Source: Prodigiosinella confusarubida (GTDB lineage Bacteria; Pseudomonadota; Gammaproteobacteria; Enterobacterales; Enterobacteriaceae). From it: DNA of 64,000 bases. Below, piece after piece: positions 42,745 to 52,331 of the stretch. The position numbers and the translations under genes were made by a program. How positions within the stretch are numbered: position 1 is the first letter of the stretch; the number at the start of each line of letters is the position of its first letter. Under the pieces are notes generated by a model, which ran no database searches, had not been told where the DNA came from, and saw nothing but the letters and a program-made list of their open reading frames with translations. The stretch is taken from assembly GCF_002847015.1 (NCBI RefSeq), contig NZ_CP025085.1, forward strand, positions 3,162,001 through 3,226,000. The letters run 5' to 3'.

Positions 42745-43891
42745 ATACAGAACTGTACCTCGTTTTACCCAGATGCGTTATTACACACTCTGTAATCATT
42801 GGCAAGCCATTTTTTGCCAGTGATGGACATGCCGCACAAATTAGGTCTTTTAATGTCTTACTAATATATCAATTCGCATTAAGTTGCTATATTGAACACA
42901 GAAATACATCATCAGACGGCACGCCCAATGATTTGATTATGTGCATAATATCGTGATTACGCAAGTCGATACGCTTAATTAATTGAGCTGACACGTTAAA
43001 CATAACAAAACATTATTACTATACTGTGTAGAATGTACAAATTCAGTACAGGAAATTGTGTTCGCGCCCACTAACTACTGTGTAAGTGGTGTTACTTATT
43101 CGTTGAAAATGATAAGAAAATCTTTCTCATGCGATCAGGTGCCAGAATGGTTTGTTACAGTTACCTCATGTGATTGCTTGTCAAGGCAATAATAATGAAA
43201 CAAAGATAATATAAAGCCTCTTATTTTATTGTCATCACTACTTGCATGATGAAATTGTTTGCTAAAATAAATAGTTCAACGTTGCATCAGCACTTTCCCT
43301 AAACCGTTCGAATAGCTATTCAGTAATCTCGATAGTGAACTTTTTTAATGGTGATAACACTATTATTTCTAATCAGTCAGGTTTATATGCTTGGCAGCAA
43401 ACAGAAGGAATTAACGCGCAATATGCCTGGTTAACTTAGCGTCACATTGATACCTTGAGGTGAATACAGTTTGAGCAGACGCGGCTGTAAGCCACAACAT
43501 CAGGATTATCAATAAAATAAAAATTCGGTGTTGGCTATATTTTCTGTTTCATTGCTTATACTTTCATGCTCCCTGTTGGTTTCCTCATTCGGGCAATGTC
43601 GTTTCCGTCTATTGGAAGAGCAGCTAAGGGATGCCGATGAACCGTCGGTCATCACGTCAAAATGCACTGTCATACTCCGCAGTTGCTAATCGATCCCTGA
43701 TGATTATTATTGTGGTTCACAGTGACAACAGCGGATTATCGACGATAGTGTATTCCACAGCATCACGACTTTTCGCTCAGCTATCCCGTTAATAAACACG
43801 TAAAGTCTCGGGTGTGCGTCAGATTCAGTTTTTGTACTGCATAAATCGCTAACGTAATGATATATCGGAAACATCGACAGGAGATGACCCC
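42745..43891. other. Long AT-rich intergenic region yobF-yniA
   Basis: This is 1.15 kb of sequence full of stops. It must hold the yobF-cspC promoter on one side and the yniA promoter on the other. E. coli has yebO and mgrB upstream of yobF; I found no frame resembling either. A 28-codon frame at 43,349 (MVITLLFLISQVYMLGSKQK) has no ribosome site and is not called. Confidence 0.5.
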
Positions 43892-44758
43892 ATGTGGCAA
43901 ACAATTAGCCAATTACTGGAAGAACGGCTGGGACCTGGCGAAATGCTGGAACGTCGGGAGCTACCCGGAGGTGAGACTCACCCTGCATGGTACCTGCGCT
44001 ATGGTGAGTATACGATTTTTGTAAAATGCGATGTACGGGAAATGCTGCCAAAATTCATGGCGGAGGCCGAACAGCTTGAGCTACTGGCTCGCAGCAAAAC
44101 CGTAAATGTACCCAAAGTTTATGGCGTAGGTCACTTTCGGGATGACAGCTTTTTGTTGCTGGAATATCTGACCATCAAACCATTAGATGCCCACAGCGCC
44201 TGGTGTCTGGGGGAACAACTGGCACACTTGCATCAGTGGAGCGATCAACCCCAGTTTGGTCTCGATTTTGACAATGATCTATCAACAACAACTCAACCCA
44301 ATAGTTGGCAACGACGCTGGTCAACATTTTTTTCAGAACAACGCATTGGCTGGCAACTGCAACTAGCCGAGGAAAAAGGTATGCATTTCGGTGAGATTAA
44401 TACACTGATTGCACAGGTCGAGGAGCGTCTCGCTGGCCACCAGCCGCAACCTTCATTACTACACGGTGATTTATGGCCCGCAAACTGTGCCGCCAGCCCT
44501 CAAGGAGCCTATCTGTTTGATCCGGCCTGTTACTGGGGAGACAGAGAATGCGATCTGGCCATGTTGCCACTTTATCCCGCCTTACCGCCACAAATATACG
44601 ATGGTTATCAAAGCATCTGGCCGCTGGATAAAGGGTTTGTGGAACGACAACCTCTTTATCAGATTTATTATCTGCTTAATCGCGCCAATTTATTTGGTGG
44701 TAGACATATTGTTGCCGCTCAACAGGCTATCGAACAGCAACTCTACTCAGCGGACTGA
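43892..44758 (+). CDS. yniA: Fructosamine-kinase family protein YniA
   Basis: This 288-residue kinase-fold protein has a nucleotide-binding N-lobe (ERRELPGGETHPAWYLRYGEYTIFVKCD), an SLLHGDLWPANCA catalytic loop with Asp at about 193 and a DPACYWGDRECDLAM metal-binding segment. The family phosphorylates ketosamines or protein-bound sugars. The substrate of YniA is not established. It starts the yniA-yniB-hxpB neighbourhood. Confidence 0.93.
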   Translation: MWQTISQLLEERLGPGEMLERRELPGGETHPAWYLRYGEYTIFVKCDVREMLPKFMAEAEQLELLARSKTVNVPKVYGVGHFRDDSFLLLEYLTIKPLDAHSAWCLGEQLAHLHQWSDQPQFGLDFDNDLSTTTQPNSWQRRWSTFFSEQRIGWQLQLAEEKGMHFGEINTLIAQVEERLAGHQPQPSLLHGDLWPANCAASPQGAYLFDPACYWGDRECDLAMLPLYPALPPQIYDGYQSIWPLDKGFVERQPLYQIYYLLNRANLFGGRHIVAAQQAIEQQLYSAD

Positions 44759-44795
44759 CTACGGAGCCGACATTTATCTGCTCCGTAATAAACGC

Positions 44796-45344
44796 TCAGA
44801 CCGCCAGCCCTAGCAGTTTCAATACCATATAGCCAATGACGGCCACGATGACCGGCAATACATACAGGGGGAAATACTGAACCAAAATCGTATGTCGGGG
44901 CAGTATTATCAGCGATTCCAGTTGCGTTTTTGTTTTACCGTCGACGCCTTTTATTTTCTCCAGGATGAGTTGATCTTCCAATCCTTCACGGATGTGTATC
45001 ACCTGCCGGGACAGCCGAGCGCCGGATACTTGCATTGCCAAACCAACAAACATGAGCATGTAGATTAACCAGAACATTATGGTAGAAATAGCCTGTAACT
45101 GGTTGAAATCAGGAACCGGTGAGTTATACCAAAAAATATCCAGAAAAGGTGTATTAAAACGTAGAACTTCCACAACCAAATGCAGAAAGTCCTGCATCAC
45201 CCCATTAATTCCTTGTTTTCTCTCTGTAAAGGCATGGATAAGATTTGCCAGTGAAATCAGTGTCGAAAGCATAGCCGGAATAAAAACAATCCATCCCGCG
45301 ATACGTTTAACCACGGCAACACGGCCAGCCTGTTGATACGTCAT
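44796..45344 (-). CDS. yniB: YniB-family inner-membrane protein
   Basis: This 182-residue protein has about four transmembrane segments (AGWIVFIPAMLSTLISLANLI; ISTIMFWLIYMLMFVGLAMQV; YFPLYVLPVIVAVIGYMVL). The start was set at MTYQQAGRVAVVKR with AAGGGGA upstream, matching E. coli YniB; the open frame continues 31 codons upstream. The function is unknown. It is convergent with yniA and divergent from hxpB. Confidence 0.9.
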   Translation of the reverse strand: MTYQQAGRVAVVKRIAGWIVFIPAMLSTLISLANLIHAFTERKQGINGVMQDFLHLVVEVLRFNTPFLDIFWYNSPVPDFNQLQAISTIMFWLIYMLMFVGLAMQVSGARLSRQVIHIREGLEDQLILEKIKGVDGKTKTQLESLIILPRHTILVQYFPLYVLPVIVAVIGYMVLKLLGLAV

Positions 45345-45537
45345 GAGTTCCCCTTGTGAGTGACGCAGTATAAAAATGTCGCCAATCCGATAACAAACAG
45401 TGTAGACACATAAAAACCCGTTAGCAGGGTACTTCACGTTTACACCGAGTCAATATTTCTTTCTGTATCTCCTTTATTGGTAATACGTTAACGTATAATG
45501 ATGGCTTTTAGCGTTTCTTTCCCCAAGGAGCTTGGTG

Positions 45538-46203
45538 ATGACCCCTGTTTACCCGATTAACGCCGTGATTTTTGATATGGACGGATTACTGATTGACTCG
45601 GAACCACTATGGGAAATGGCTGAACTGGAAGTGATTGCATCACTGGGCATCGATACTGCGTTAAAGGAAACCATGAGCGACACACTGGGGCTACGTATTG
45701 ATATGGTAGTTGATCTCTGGTATCAACTGGCTCCCTGGTCCGGTCCGGATCGCGAAGAAGTTGTCTCCCGTATCATCGATCGCGCAATAGCGTTAGTGGA
45801 CGAACGTCGCCCACTCCTTCCTGGTGTTGAACATGCCTTACAACTGTGTCGCCGGCAAAACCTGAAAATCGGACTTGCGTCGGCATCTCCCGATCGAATG
45901 TTGCTGCAAGTACTACATATGTTTAACCTAGAACATTATTTTGACGTACTTGTATCAGCAGAACATTTGCCTTACAGCAAACCGCATCCGGAAATTTATC
46001 TACAGACGGCACGGGATCTCGGAGCTCATCCCTTGCAATGTGTCACGCTGGAAGATTCCATCAACGGTATGCTTGCCACCAAAGCAGCGCGAATGCGCTC
46101 AATCGTGGTTCCTGCCAAAGAATTACAACATGACCCACGCTGGGTACTGGCAGATAAGAAACTGATGTCTCTGCAACAGTTACATGTGAATGATGTGATG
46201 TGA
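45538..46203 (+). CDS. hxpB: Hexitol/sugar phosphatase HxpB (YniC)
   Basis: This 221-residue HAD-superfamily phosphatase has motif I FDMDGLLIDSEPLW (Asp nucleophile and acid-base Asp), motif II Ser in GLASASPDRM, motif III Lys in PYSKPHPEIYLQ and motif IV in VTLEDSINGMLA. The E. coli enzyme acts on 2-deoxyglucose-6-phosphate and hexitol phosphates. The ATG at 45,538 lies 7 bases after AAGGAG and was preferred over TTG and GTG codons just upstream. Confidence 0.95.
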   Translation: MTPVYPINAVIFDMDGLLIDSEPLWEMAELEVIASLGIDTALKETMSDTLGLRIDMVVDLWYQLAPWSGPDREEVVSRIIDRAIALVDERRPLLPGVEHALQLCRRQNLKIGLASASPDRMLLQVLHMFNLEHYFDVLVSAEHLPYSKPHPEIYLQTARDLGAHPLQCVTLEDSINGMLATKAARMRSIVVPAKELQHDPRWVLADKKLMSLQQLHVNDVM

Positions 46204-46213
46204 TGACGGAAGG

Positions 46214-46240
46214 AGCATCGGTCAAAACGTGACCGATGCT
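46214..46240. terminator. Bidirectional hairpin between hxpB and kdgF
   Basis: An 11-bp perfect stem AGCATCGGTCA/TGACCGATGCT with a 5-base loop lies between two convergent genes. There is no T-run on either side, so its strength as a terminator is uncertain. Confidence 0.6.
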
Positions 46241-46249
46241 GACACACTG

Positions 46250-46582
46250 TCAGAGGAAATCTGCGCGTTTGGGAGAAAATGTGTCGATCAACACACTGCC
46301 CTCTTCCAATGAGATAACGCCGTGCATTTCATTTTTCACAGCCATATAAGCATCACCGGTTTTCAGAATTCGCTTTTCACCTTCAATCATCACTTCAAAG
46401 CTACCCGCTGCCACATAAGCAATCTGATCGTGGATATCATGTTTGTGAGGCGTGCCTATTGCCCCCTTGGCAAAATGTACGCAAACCATCATCAAATCAT
46501 CGCTCCAGCTGATGATTTTGCGTTTGATGCCATCACCCAACTCTTCCCAAGGTGTTTCATCGTCAATAAAGTACCGTCTCAT
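46250..46582 (-). CDS. kdgF: KdgF, uronate-ring-opening cupin
   Basis: This 110-residue single-domain cupin has metal-binding motif GTPHKHDIHDQIAYVAAG (His residues at about 46-51) and MKNEMHGVISLEEGS. KdgF catalyses the conversion of 4,5-unsaturated galacturonate to the linear ketouronate DKI, feeding KduI. The start at 46,582 has AGGAGG 8 bases upstream and gives the usual family length. It is transcribed divergently from kduI across a KdgR box. Confidence 0.92.
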   Translation of the reverse strand: MRRYFIDDETPWEELGDGIKRKIISWSDDLMMVCVHFAKGAIGTPHKHDIHDQIAYVAAGSFEVMIEGEKRILKTGDAYMAVKNEMHGVISLEEGSVLIDTFSPKRADFL

Positions 46583-46727
46583 GCTTTCTACCTCCTTATT
46601 CATCGTATCTCTGGTCCACCTGTTGCTGATTTACAGGAATGGAATAATTGTAAATACCGACATTCTAGTAACATCGGTACAGGATGAAATATAAAATAAG
46701 CAAAACCATGACGATCCTCAAGAAATA

Positions 46728-46746
46728 AATAAAACATTATTTCATT
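46728..46746. promoter_or_regulatory. KdgR box between kdgF and kduI
   Basis: AATAAAACATTATTTCATT fits the published KdgR consensus AATRAAAYRNYRTTTYATT at every position. It should repress both divergent genes until 2-keto-3-deoxygluconate accumulates. Confidence 0.85.
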
Positions 46747-46919
46747 TTTATTGAATTAACATCCCAACCACACTATCATCGCACTATAACAAGAAAGCAC
46801 CGGGCAACACAGGCACAGGTGCCGTTGTCACTGCCACGCAATGACACTTGTGCCGCTTGGCGCTTTCATTCAGGGCTTAATACCCATTCTTTATTCTGTC
46901 TGAAAAACGAGGCTCATTA

Positions 46920-47756
46920 ATGCAAGTTCGTCAAAGCATTCACTGCGACCATGCCAGACAACTCGATACAGCTGGCCTGCGTCGTGAATTTCTGATTGAG
47001 AGAATCTTTGAAGCTGATGCCTACACCATGACATACAGCCATATTGACCGCATTATCGTCGGCGGTGTTATGCCGGTACATGCTGTCATCACCATCGGTG
47101 ATGAAGTTGGCAAGCAATTGGGTGTCAATTATTTTCTGGAACGCCGTGAATTGGGCATCATTAATATCGGTGGTGCTGGCGCTATCGTGGTTGATGGCGA
47201 ACGCTATGACATCGGCAACGAAGAAGCGCTATATATCGGCAAAGGGGCCAGTGATATTCGGTTCCAGAGTATATCGCCCAAGCATCCTGCCAAGTTTTAT
47301 TATAACAGTGCGCCGGCACATACCACCTACCCGACACGCAAAATCACACAGTCAGAGGCATCGCCGCAAACACTCGGTGAAGACGTCAGCAGCAATCGCC
47401 GCACCATCAACAAGTATATCGTTCCTGACGTTTTACCAACTTGTCAGCTCACCATGGGCCTGACCAAACTGGCAGAAGGTAGTCTCTGGAATACCATGCC
47501 GTGCCATACACATGAGCGTCGCATGGAAGTTTACTTCTATTTTGATATGGATGAGGAAACAACCGTATTCCATATGATGGGGCAACCGCAGGAAACCCGT
47601 CACATTCTGGTTCATAACGAGCAGGCGGTGATTTCACCGAGCTGGTCAATTCATTCCGGTGTTGGCACCAAACGCTACACCTTCATTTGGGGCATGGTTG
47701 GCGAGAATCAAGTTTTTGGAGATATGGATCACGTCAAAGTTAGCGAATTACGCTAA
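46920..47756 (+). CDS. kduI: 5-keto-4-deoxyuronate isomerase KduI
   Basis: This 278-residue cupin-type zinc isomerase converts 5-keto-4-deoxyuronate (DKI) to 2,5-diketo-3-deoxygluconate. It matches the family from [27 protein letters not shown] to [18 protein letters not shown], and the metal-binding block [20 protein letters not shown] (about 195-214) is intact. kduD follows 82 bases downstream. Known in Dickeya as KdgR-repressed. Confidence 0.97.
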   Translation: MQVRQSIHCDHARQLDTAGLRREFLIERIFEADAYTMTYSHIDRIIVGGVMPVHAVITIGDEVGKQLGVNYFLERRELGIINIGGAGAIVVDGERYDIGNEEALYIGKGASDIRFQSISPKHPAKFYYNSAPAHTTYPTRKITQSEASPQTLGEDVSSNRRTINKYIVPDVLPTCQLTMGLTKLAEGSLWNTMPCHTHERRMEVYFYFDMDEETTVFHMMGQPQETRHILVHNEQAVISPSWSIHSGVGTKRYTFIWGMVGENQVFGDMDHVKVSELR

Positions 47757-47838
47757 TCGCTATTAACCGGAATTACTGATATTCCCCTACAGTAACAGCG
47801 CACGACGAGGTATTGTCGTTTACAGAGAGATTAAGGCT

Positions 47839-48600
47839 ATGATTTTAGATTCCTTCAATTTGCAAGGTAAAGTTGCACTTATCACAGGTTGTGATACAGG
47901 ACTGGGACAAGGTATGGCTATCGGCCTGGCACAGGCTGGTTGTGATATCGTCGGCGTCAACATTGTTGACCCCAAAGATACCATTGAAAAAGTCACTTCC
48001 CTGGGGCGCCGTTTCCTGAGTCTGACTGCGGATATGAGCAACATTGCCGGCCATGCAGCACTGGTTGAAAAAGCGGTTGCTGAATTCGGCAAGGTAGATA
48101 TCCTGGTTAACAATGCTGGTATCATTCGTCGTGAAGATGCGATTGATTTCAGTGAGAAAAACTGGGATGACGTGATGAATCTGAACATCAAGAGCGTATT
48201 CTTCATGTCTCAGACCGTTGCCCGGCAGTTCATCAAGCAGGGTCACGGCGGTAAGATCATTAACATTGCGTCTATGCTGTCCTTTCAGGGTGGGATTCGT
48301 GTACCGTCTTACACTGCATCCAAAAGTGCCGTTATGGGGATCACTCGCCTAATGGCCAACGAATGGGCAAAACACAATATTAACGTCAATGCTATCGCCC
48401 CTGGTTATATGGCAACCAATAACACCCAACAATTGCGTGCCGATGAAGAACGTAGCAAAGAAATTCTGGATCGTATCCCGGCTGGTCGTTGGGGTCTGCC
48501 GCAGGATTTGATGGGGCCATCAGTATTCCTGGCTTCCAGCGCCTCTGACTACATTAATGGCTATACCATTGCTGTTGATGGTGGCTGGTTGTCGCGTTAA
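47839..48600 (+). CDS. kduD: 2-deoxy-D-gluconate 3-dehydrogenase KduD
   Basis: This 253-residue short-chain dehydrogenase has a cofactor motif TGCDTGLGQGMAIGLA (about 16-31), NNAGI, catalytic Ser at about 144 and YTASKSA (Tyr-x3-Lys). It reduces 2,5-diketo-3-deoxygluconate to 2-keto-3-deoxygluconate, the inducer that releases KdgR. The ending SASDYINGYTIAVDGGWLSR is typical. Confidence 0.97.
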   Translation: MILDSFNLQGKVALITGCDTGLGQGMAIGLAQAGCDIVGVNIVDPKDTIEKVTSLGRRFLSLTADMSNIAGHAALVEKAVAEFGKVDILVNNAGIIRREDAIDFSEKNWDDVMNLNIKSVFFMSQTVARQFIKQGHGGKIINIASMLSFQGGIRVPSYTASKSAVMGITRLMANEWAKHNINVNAIAPGYMATNNTQQLRADEERSKEILDRIPAGRWGLPQDLMGPSVFLASSASDYINGYTIAVDGGWLSR

Positions 48601-48799
48601 GTTTTTTTGGATCTTTAATGTGATGCAAGGCACAATCCTGAATTGTGCCTTTTATTTATCTATCAATATCTTACTTATAAATTTCGATTTCTCTCACGCT
48701 TCCAAAGCCTTTCAAAAAATTTTCAAAACAACGTTCCGACTTTGATCACACTTTCGATATTGTGTGCATGACGGATGGGCGGGTAGCGCAATATAATCA

Positions 48800-48818
48800 A
48801 TCGAAACAGCGTTTCTAT
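48800..48818. promoter_or_regulatory. KdgR box upstream of pelW-togMNAB
   Basis: The core GAAACAGCGTTTC is a near-perfect palindrome matching the centre of the KdgR consensus; the outer positions diverge. It lies 41 bases before the pelW start. A TTGATCACAC sequence at 48,740-48,749 could be half of a CRP site. Confidence 0.7.
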
Positions 48819-48858
48819 TTATAAGGAACCGTCTAACAGTTCCATGAGAAGGTGCTCC

Positions 48859-50490
48859 ATGAGTATTTTTAGTCACTTAGACACCAGCAAAGAAATACAG
48901 CTCGATTTATGGCTCGCCGCGCTGAACAGCCATATTGAAAAAATACAGCAATATGGACACAGCCACAGTAATCCGACACCGTTATTGGCTGATGGCTTCG
49001 ATGTACAAACGAGAACGCCAGTTGTCTGGAAATTTCCTGATGGGCACGATGCTCCCATTTCTAATTTTGCCAGCCAGCAAAATTGGCTTCGTTTGTTAGA
49101 TTCCATGAGTATCGTCACAGAAATAGAGAAATATCAGAAAACGGCTATTTCCCAATGTGAATTTTTCTTTTCTCACTTTGTTGACGAAAATAGTGGTCTT
49201 TTCTATTGGGGTGGACATCGCTTTATTAATCTGGACTCGTTGAAAAGCGAAGGACCAGAGTCAAAATCTCTGGTGCATGAATTAAAACACCATTTACCCT
49301 ATTACCCGTTCTTGCACCGTATTAATGCCGAAAAAACACTTCATTTTCTACAGAGCTTCTGGAACGCACACGTCGAGGATTGGAACTCACTGGATTTAGG
49401 TCGTCATGGTGATTATGCCAAACCACGCGATCCACACGTTTTTATGCACACGCACCACGATGTGGTAGACCCTGCAAAATGGCCTGAATTACCGCTGACG
49501 AAAGGGCTTACTTTTGTCAATGCCGGTACCGACCTGATTTATGCCGCCTTTGCCTATGCACAATTTAGCGGGGATAAACAAGCGGCCTTATGGGGAAAAC
49601 ATCTCTATCGTCAATATGTATTGGCGCGCAATCCGGAAACCGGAATGCCGGTGTACCAATTCAGCTCGCCCTTGCAACGCCAGCCGATTCCGGACGACGA
49701 TAATCAGACACAGTCCTGGTTCGGCGATCGCGCCCAACGCCAGTTTGGCCCGGAGTTCGGCGCCATTGCCCGTGAAGCGAATGTGTTATTCCGGGATATG
49801 CGTCCATTGTTGATCGACAGCCCACTGGCGATGCTGGATATCCTGCATCAGCACCCTGACAGTGACATGCTGGAATGGGTGATTTCCGGGCTGAAAAACT
49901 ATTACCAATATGCTTACGACGCTGACAGTAATACGTTGCGCCCCATGTGGAATGACGGTCAGGACATGACCGGTTATCGTTTCAAACGTGATGGTTACTA
50001 CGGAAAAGCAGGGACAGAGCTTAAGCCCTTTCCACTAGAAGGTGATTATTTATTGCCACTGGTGCGTGCTTACCGACTGAGTGGTGATGTGGAATTGTAC
50101 ACACTGATCACTACCATGCTGGAGCGTCTGGGAAAAGACGGATTAAGTACGGTTGCGACCCCATTTCTACTGCTTGCCATGATAGAACTGGCTGAACATC
50201 AGCAATCAAAAAAATGGGCTGATCATGCCTGGGCACTGGCAGAAATATTATTTGATCGTCATTTTCATCATGGTCTGTTAACCCGTTCAGAAAAGCATCG
50301 TTATGTTCGTCTGGATGACCCCTTCCCTTTAATTTTGCTGGCGCTGGTTGCCGCCTGCAAAAACAAACTGAACAAATGCCCGCCCATACTGACACAGGGG
50401 GGGTATGTACACGGAGACTTTCGCATTAATGGGGAAAATAGGGTCATCTATGACATAGAGTTTATTTATCCTGAATTATTAACACATTAA
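48859..50490 (+). CDS. pelW: Exopolygalacturonate lyase PelW (PL2 family)
   Basis: This 543-residue cytoplasmic pectate disaccharide-lyase has no signal peptide. PL2-type sequence includes FYWGGHRFINLDS, KPRDPHVFMHTHHDVVDP and WFGDRAQRQFGPEFG, and the length equals Dickeya PelW. It releases unsaturated digalacturonate from imported oligogalacturonides. The start at 48,859 has GAAGG 8 bases upstream and gives MSIFSHLDTSKEIQ; an in-frame ATG lies five codons earlier. It is first gene of the pelW-togMNAB unit. Confidence 0.95.
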   Translation: MSIFSHLDTSKEIQLDLWLAALNSHIEKIQQYGHSHSNPTPLLADGFDVQTRTPVVWKFPDGHDAPISNFASQQNWLRLLDSMSIVTEIEKYQKTAISQCEFFFSHFVDENSGLFYWGGHRFINLDSLKSEGPESKSLVHELKHHLPYYPFLHRINAEKTLHFLQSFWNAHVEDWNSLDLGRHGDYAKPRDPHVFMHTHHDVVDPAKWPELPLTKGLTFVNAGTDLIYAAFAYAQFSGDKQAALWGKHLYRQYVLARNPETGMPVYQFSSPLQRQPIPDDDNQTQSWFGDRAQRQFGPEFGAIAREANVLFRDMRPLLIDSPLAMLDILHQHPDSDMLEWVISGLKNYYQYAYDADSNTLRPMWNDGQDMTGYRFKRDGYYGKAGTELKPFPLEGDYLLPLVRAYRLSGDVELYTLITTMLERLGKDGLSTVATPFLLLAMIELAEHQQSKKWADHAWALAEILFDRHFHHGLLTRSEKHRYVRLDDPFPLILLALVAACKNKLNKCPPILTQGGYVHGDFRINGENRVIYDIEFIYPELLTH

Positions 50491-50532
50491 TTTTATTTTT
50501 ACTGGTTCACAATTACTAAGTAGGTAAGCATT

Positions 50533-51423
50533 ATGAATGAAAACAGAATGCTGGGGTTAGCCTATATCTCTCCTTATATAATAGGGCTGATAGTTTTTAC
50601 CGCTTTCCCCTTTATTTCTTCTTTCATACTCAGTTTTTCTGAGTATGACCTGATGAGTCCGCCAACATTCACCGGCCTGGAAAATTACCACCGGATGTTT
50701 TTGGAAGACGATCTCTTTTGGAAATCCATGGGTGTTACATTTGCCTATGTATTTTTGACCATTCCTTTGAAACTGATATTCGCGTTGTTAATCGCGTTTG
50801 TTCTTAACTTTAAATTACGTGGTATTGGTTTTTTCCGTACTGCTTACTATGTTCCCTCCATTCTGGGCAGCAGCGTAGCCATTGCTGTATTGTGGCGAGC
50901 ACTGTTTGCTATCGATGGACTTTTGAACAGTTTCCTTGGCGTACTGGGTTTCCATGCCATCAACTGGCTTGGTGAACCTTCTCTGGCACTGTTTTCTGTG
51001 ACCCTATTACGTGTCTGGCAATTTGGTTCCGCCATGGTGATCTTCCTTGCCGCACTACAGAATGTCCCTCAGTCACAATATGAAGCCGCGATGATAGATG
51101 GGGCTTCCAAGTGGCAGATGTTCATGAAAGTTACCGTACCATTGATTACACCGGTTATTTTCTTCAACTTCATCATGCAAACCACACAGGCATTCCAGGA
51201 ATTTACCGCGCCTTATGTCATTACTGGCGGTGGGCCTACCCACTATACCTATCTGTTCTCACTTTATATTTACGATACAGCATTCAAGTATTTCGATATG
51301 GGGTACGGCGCAGCGCTTGCCTGGGTTTTGTTCTTGGTTGTAGCCGTGTTTGCGGCAATTTCCTTCAAATCATCTAAATACTGGGTGTTCTACTCCGCCG
51401 ATAAGGGAGGAAAAAATGGCTGA
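50533..51423 (+). CDS. togM: Oligogalacturonide ABC transporter permease TogM
   Basis: This 296-residue permease of the MalF type has six predicted transmembrane segments and the EAA loop YEAAMIDGASKWQMFMKVTVPLITP (about 184-208) that contacts the ATPase TogA. With TogN it forms the channel for oligogalacturonides. It lies 42 bases after pelW and overlaps togN by 8 bases. Confidence 0.96.
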   Translation: MNENRMLGLAYISPYIIGLIVFTAFPFISSFILSFSEYDLMSPPTFTGLENYHRMFLEDDLFWKSMGVTFAYVFLTIPLKLIFALLIAFVLNFKLRGIGFFRTAYYVPSILGSSVAIAVLWRALFAIDGLLNSFLGVLGFHAINWLGEPSLALFSVTLLRVWQFGSAMVIFLAALQNVPQSQYEAAMIDGASKWQMFMKVTVPLITPVIFFNFIMQTTQAFQEFTAPYVITGGGPTHYTYLFSLYIYDTAFKYFDMGYGAALAWVLFLVVAVFAAISFKSSKYWVFYSADKGGKNG

Positions 51424-52318
51424 TATGCATTCACAAATGTCTGCACAGGATATTGCAGCAGAAGAAGTACGCCGCACACTGCGTAAAGAGAAACTCAATG
51501 CAGGCATTCGTTATGTAATTCTGTTGTTTGTTGGCTTGCTGATGCTCTACCCATTGGTCTGGATGTTTTCAGCGTCTTTTAAGCCAAACCGTGAAATTTT
51601 CACCACGCTCAGCTTATGGCCGACACACATCACGTGGGATGGTTTTATTAACGGCTGGAGAACGGGGACGGAATACAACTTCGGTCACTACATGATTAAC
51701 ACGTTCGAGTATGTGATTCCGAAAGTCATCCTGACCATTATTTCCTCCACCATCGTGGCGTATGGCTTTGCCCGCTTCGAGATCCCGTGGAAAAACTTCT
51801 GGTTTGCCACACTGATTACCACCATGTTGCTGCCCAGTACCGTGTTGTTGATCCCTCAGTACATCATGTTCCGTGAAATGGGCATGCTGAACAGCTACCT
51901 GCCATTGTATCTACCGCTGGCATTCGCAACACAAGGATTCTTTGTGTTCATGCTGATTCAGTTCCTGCGTGGTGTTCCACGTGATATGGAAGAAGCCGCT
52001 CAGATTGATGGTTGTAACTCCTTCCAGGTGTTGTGGTATGTGGTAGTGCCAATTCTGAAGCCGGCCATTATCTCGGTAGCACTATTCCAGTTCATGTGGT
52101 CCATGAACGACTTTATCGGCCCGCTGATTTACGTTTACAGCGTTGATAAATACCCGATTGCGTTGGCTCTTAAGATGTCTATTGACGTTACAGAAGGCGC
52201 ACCGTGGAACGAAATTCTGGCAATGGCAAGTATTTCAATCCTGCCATCCATCATCATTTTCTTCATGGCTCAGCGCTACTTCGTTCAGGGCGTTACCAGC
52301 AGCGGAATTAAAGGTTAA
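51416..52318 (+). CDS. togN: Oligogalacturonide ABC transporter permease TogN
   Basis: This 300-residue permease of the MalG type has six transmembrane segments and the EAA loop EEAAQIDGCNSFQVLWYVVVPILKPA. The start at 51,416 (MADMHSQMSAQDIAAEEV) has GGGAGG close upstream; the frame is open 22 codons earlier inside togM. It pairs with TogM. Confidence 0.96.
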   Translation: MADMHSQMSAQDIAAEEVRRTLRKEKLNAGIRYVILLFVGLLMLYPLVWMFSASFKPNREIFTTLSLWPTHITWDGFINGWRTGTEYNFGHYMINTFEYVIPKVILTIISSTIVAYGFARFEIPWKNFWFATLITTMLLPSTVLLIPQYIMFREMGMLNSYLPLYLPLAFATQGFFVFMLIQFLRGVPRDMEEAAQIDGCNSFQVLWYVVVPILKPAIISVALFQFMWSMNDFIGPLIYVYSVDKYPIALALKMSIDVTEGAPWNEILAMASISILPSIIIFFMAQRYFVQGVTSSGIKG

Positions 52319-52331
52319 TTGAGGATCTATC

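Noticed and set aside
43707-43904. 65-codon minus-strand frame upstream of yniA
   Set aside because: No ribosome site, overlaps the yniA start and has no coding character.
46214-46240. GGTCAAAACGTGACC as a possible further copy of the prophage 18-bp motif
   Set aside because: The shared bases are part of a perfect terminator-like palindrome between convergent genes and the match covers only half the motif.
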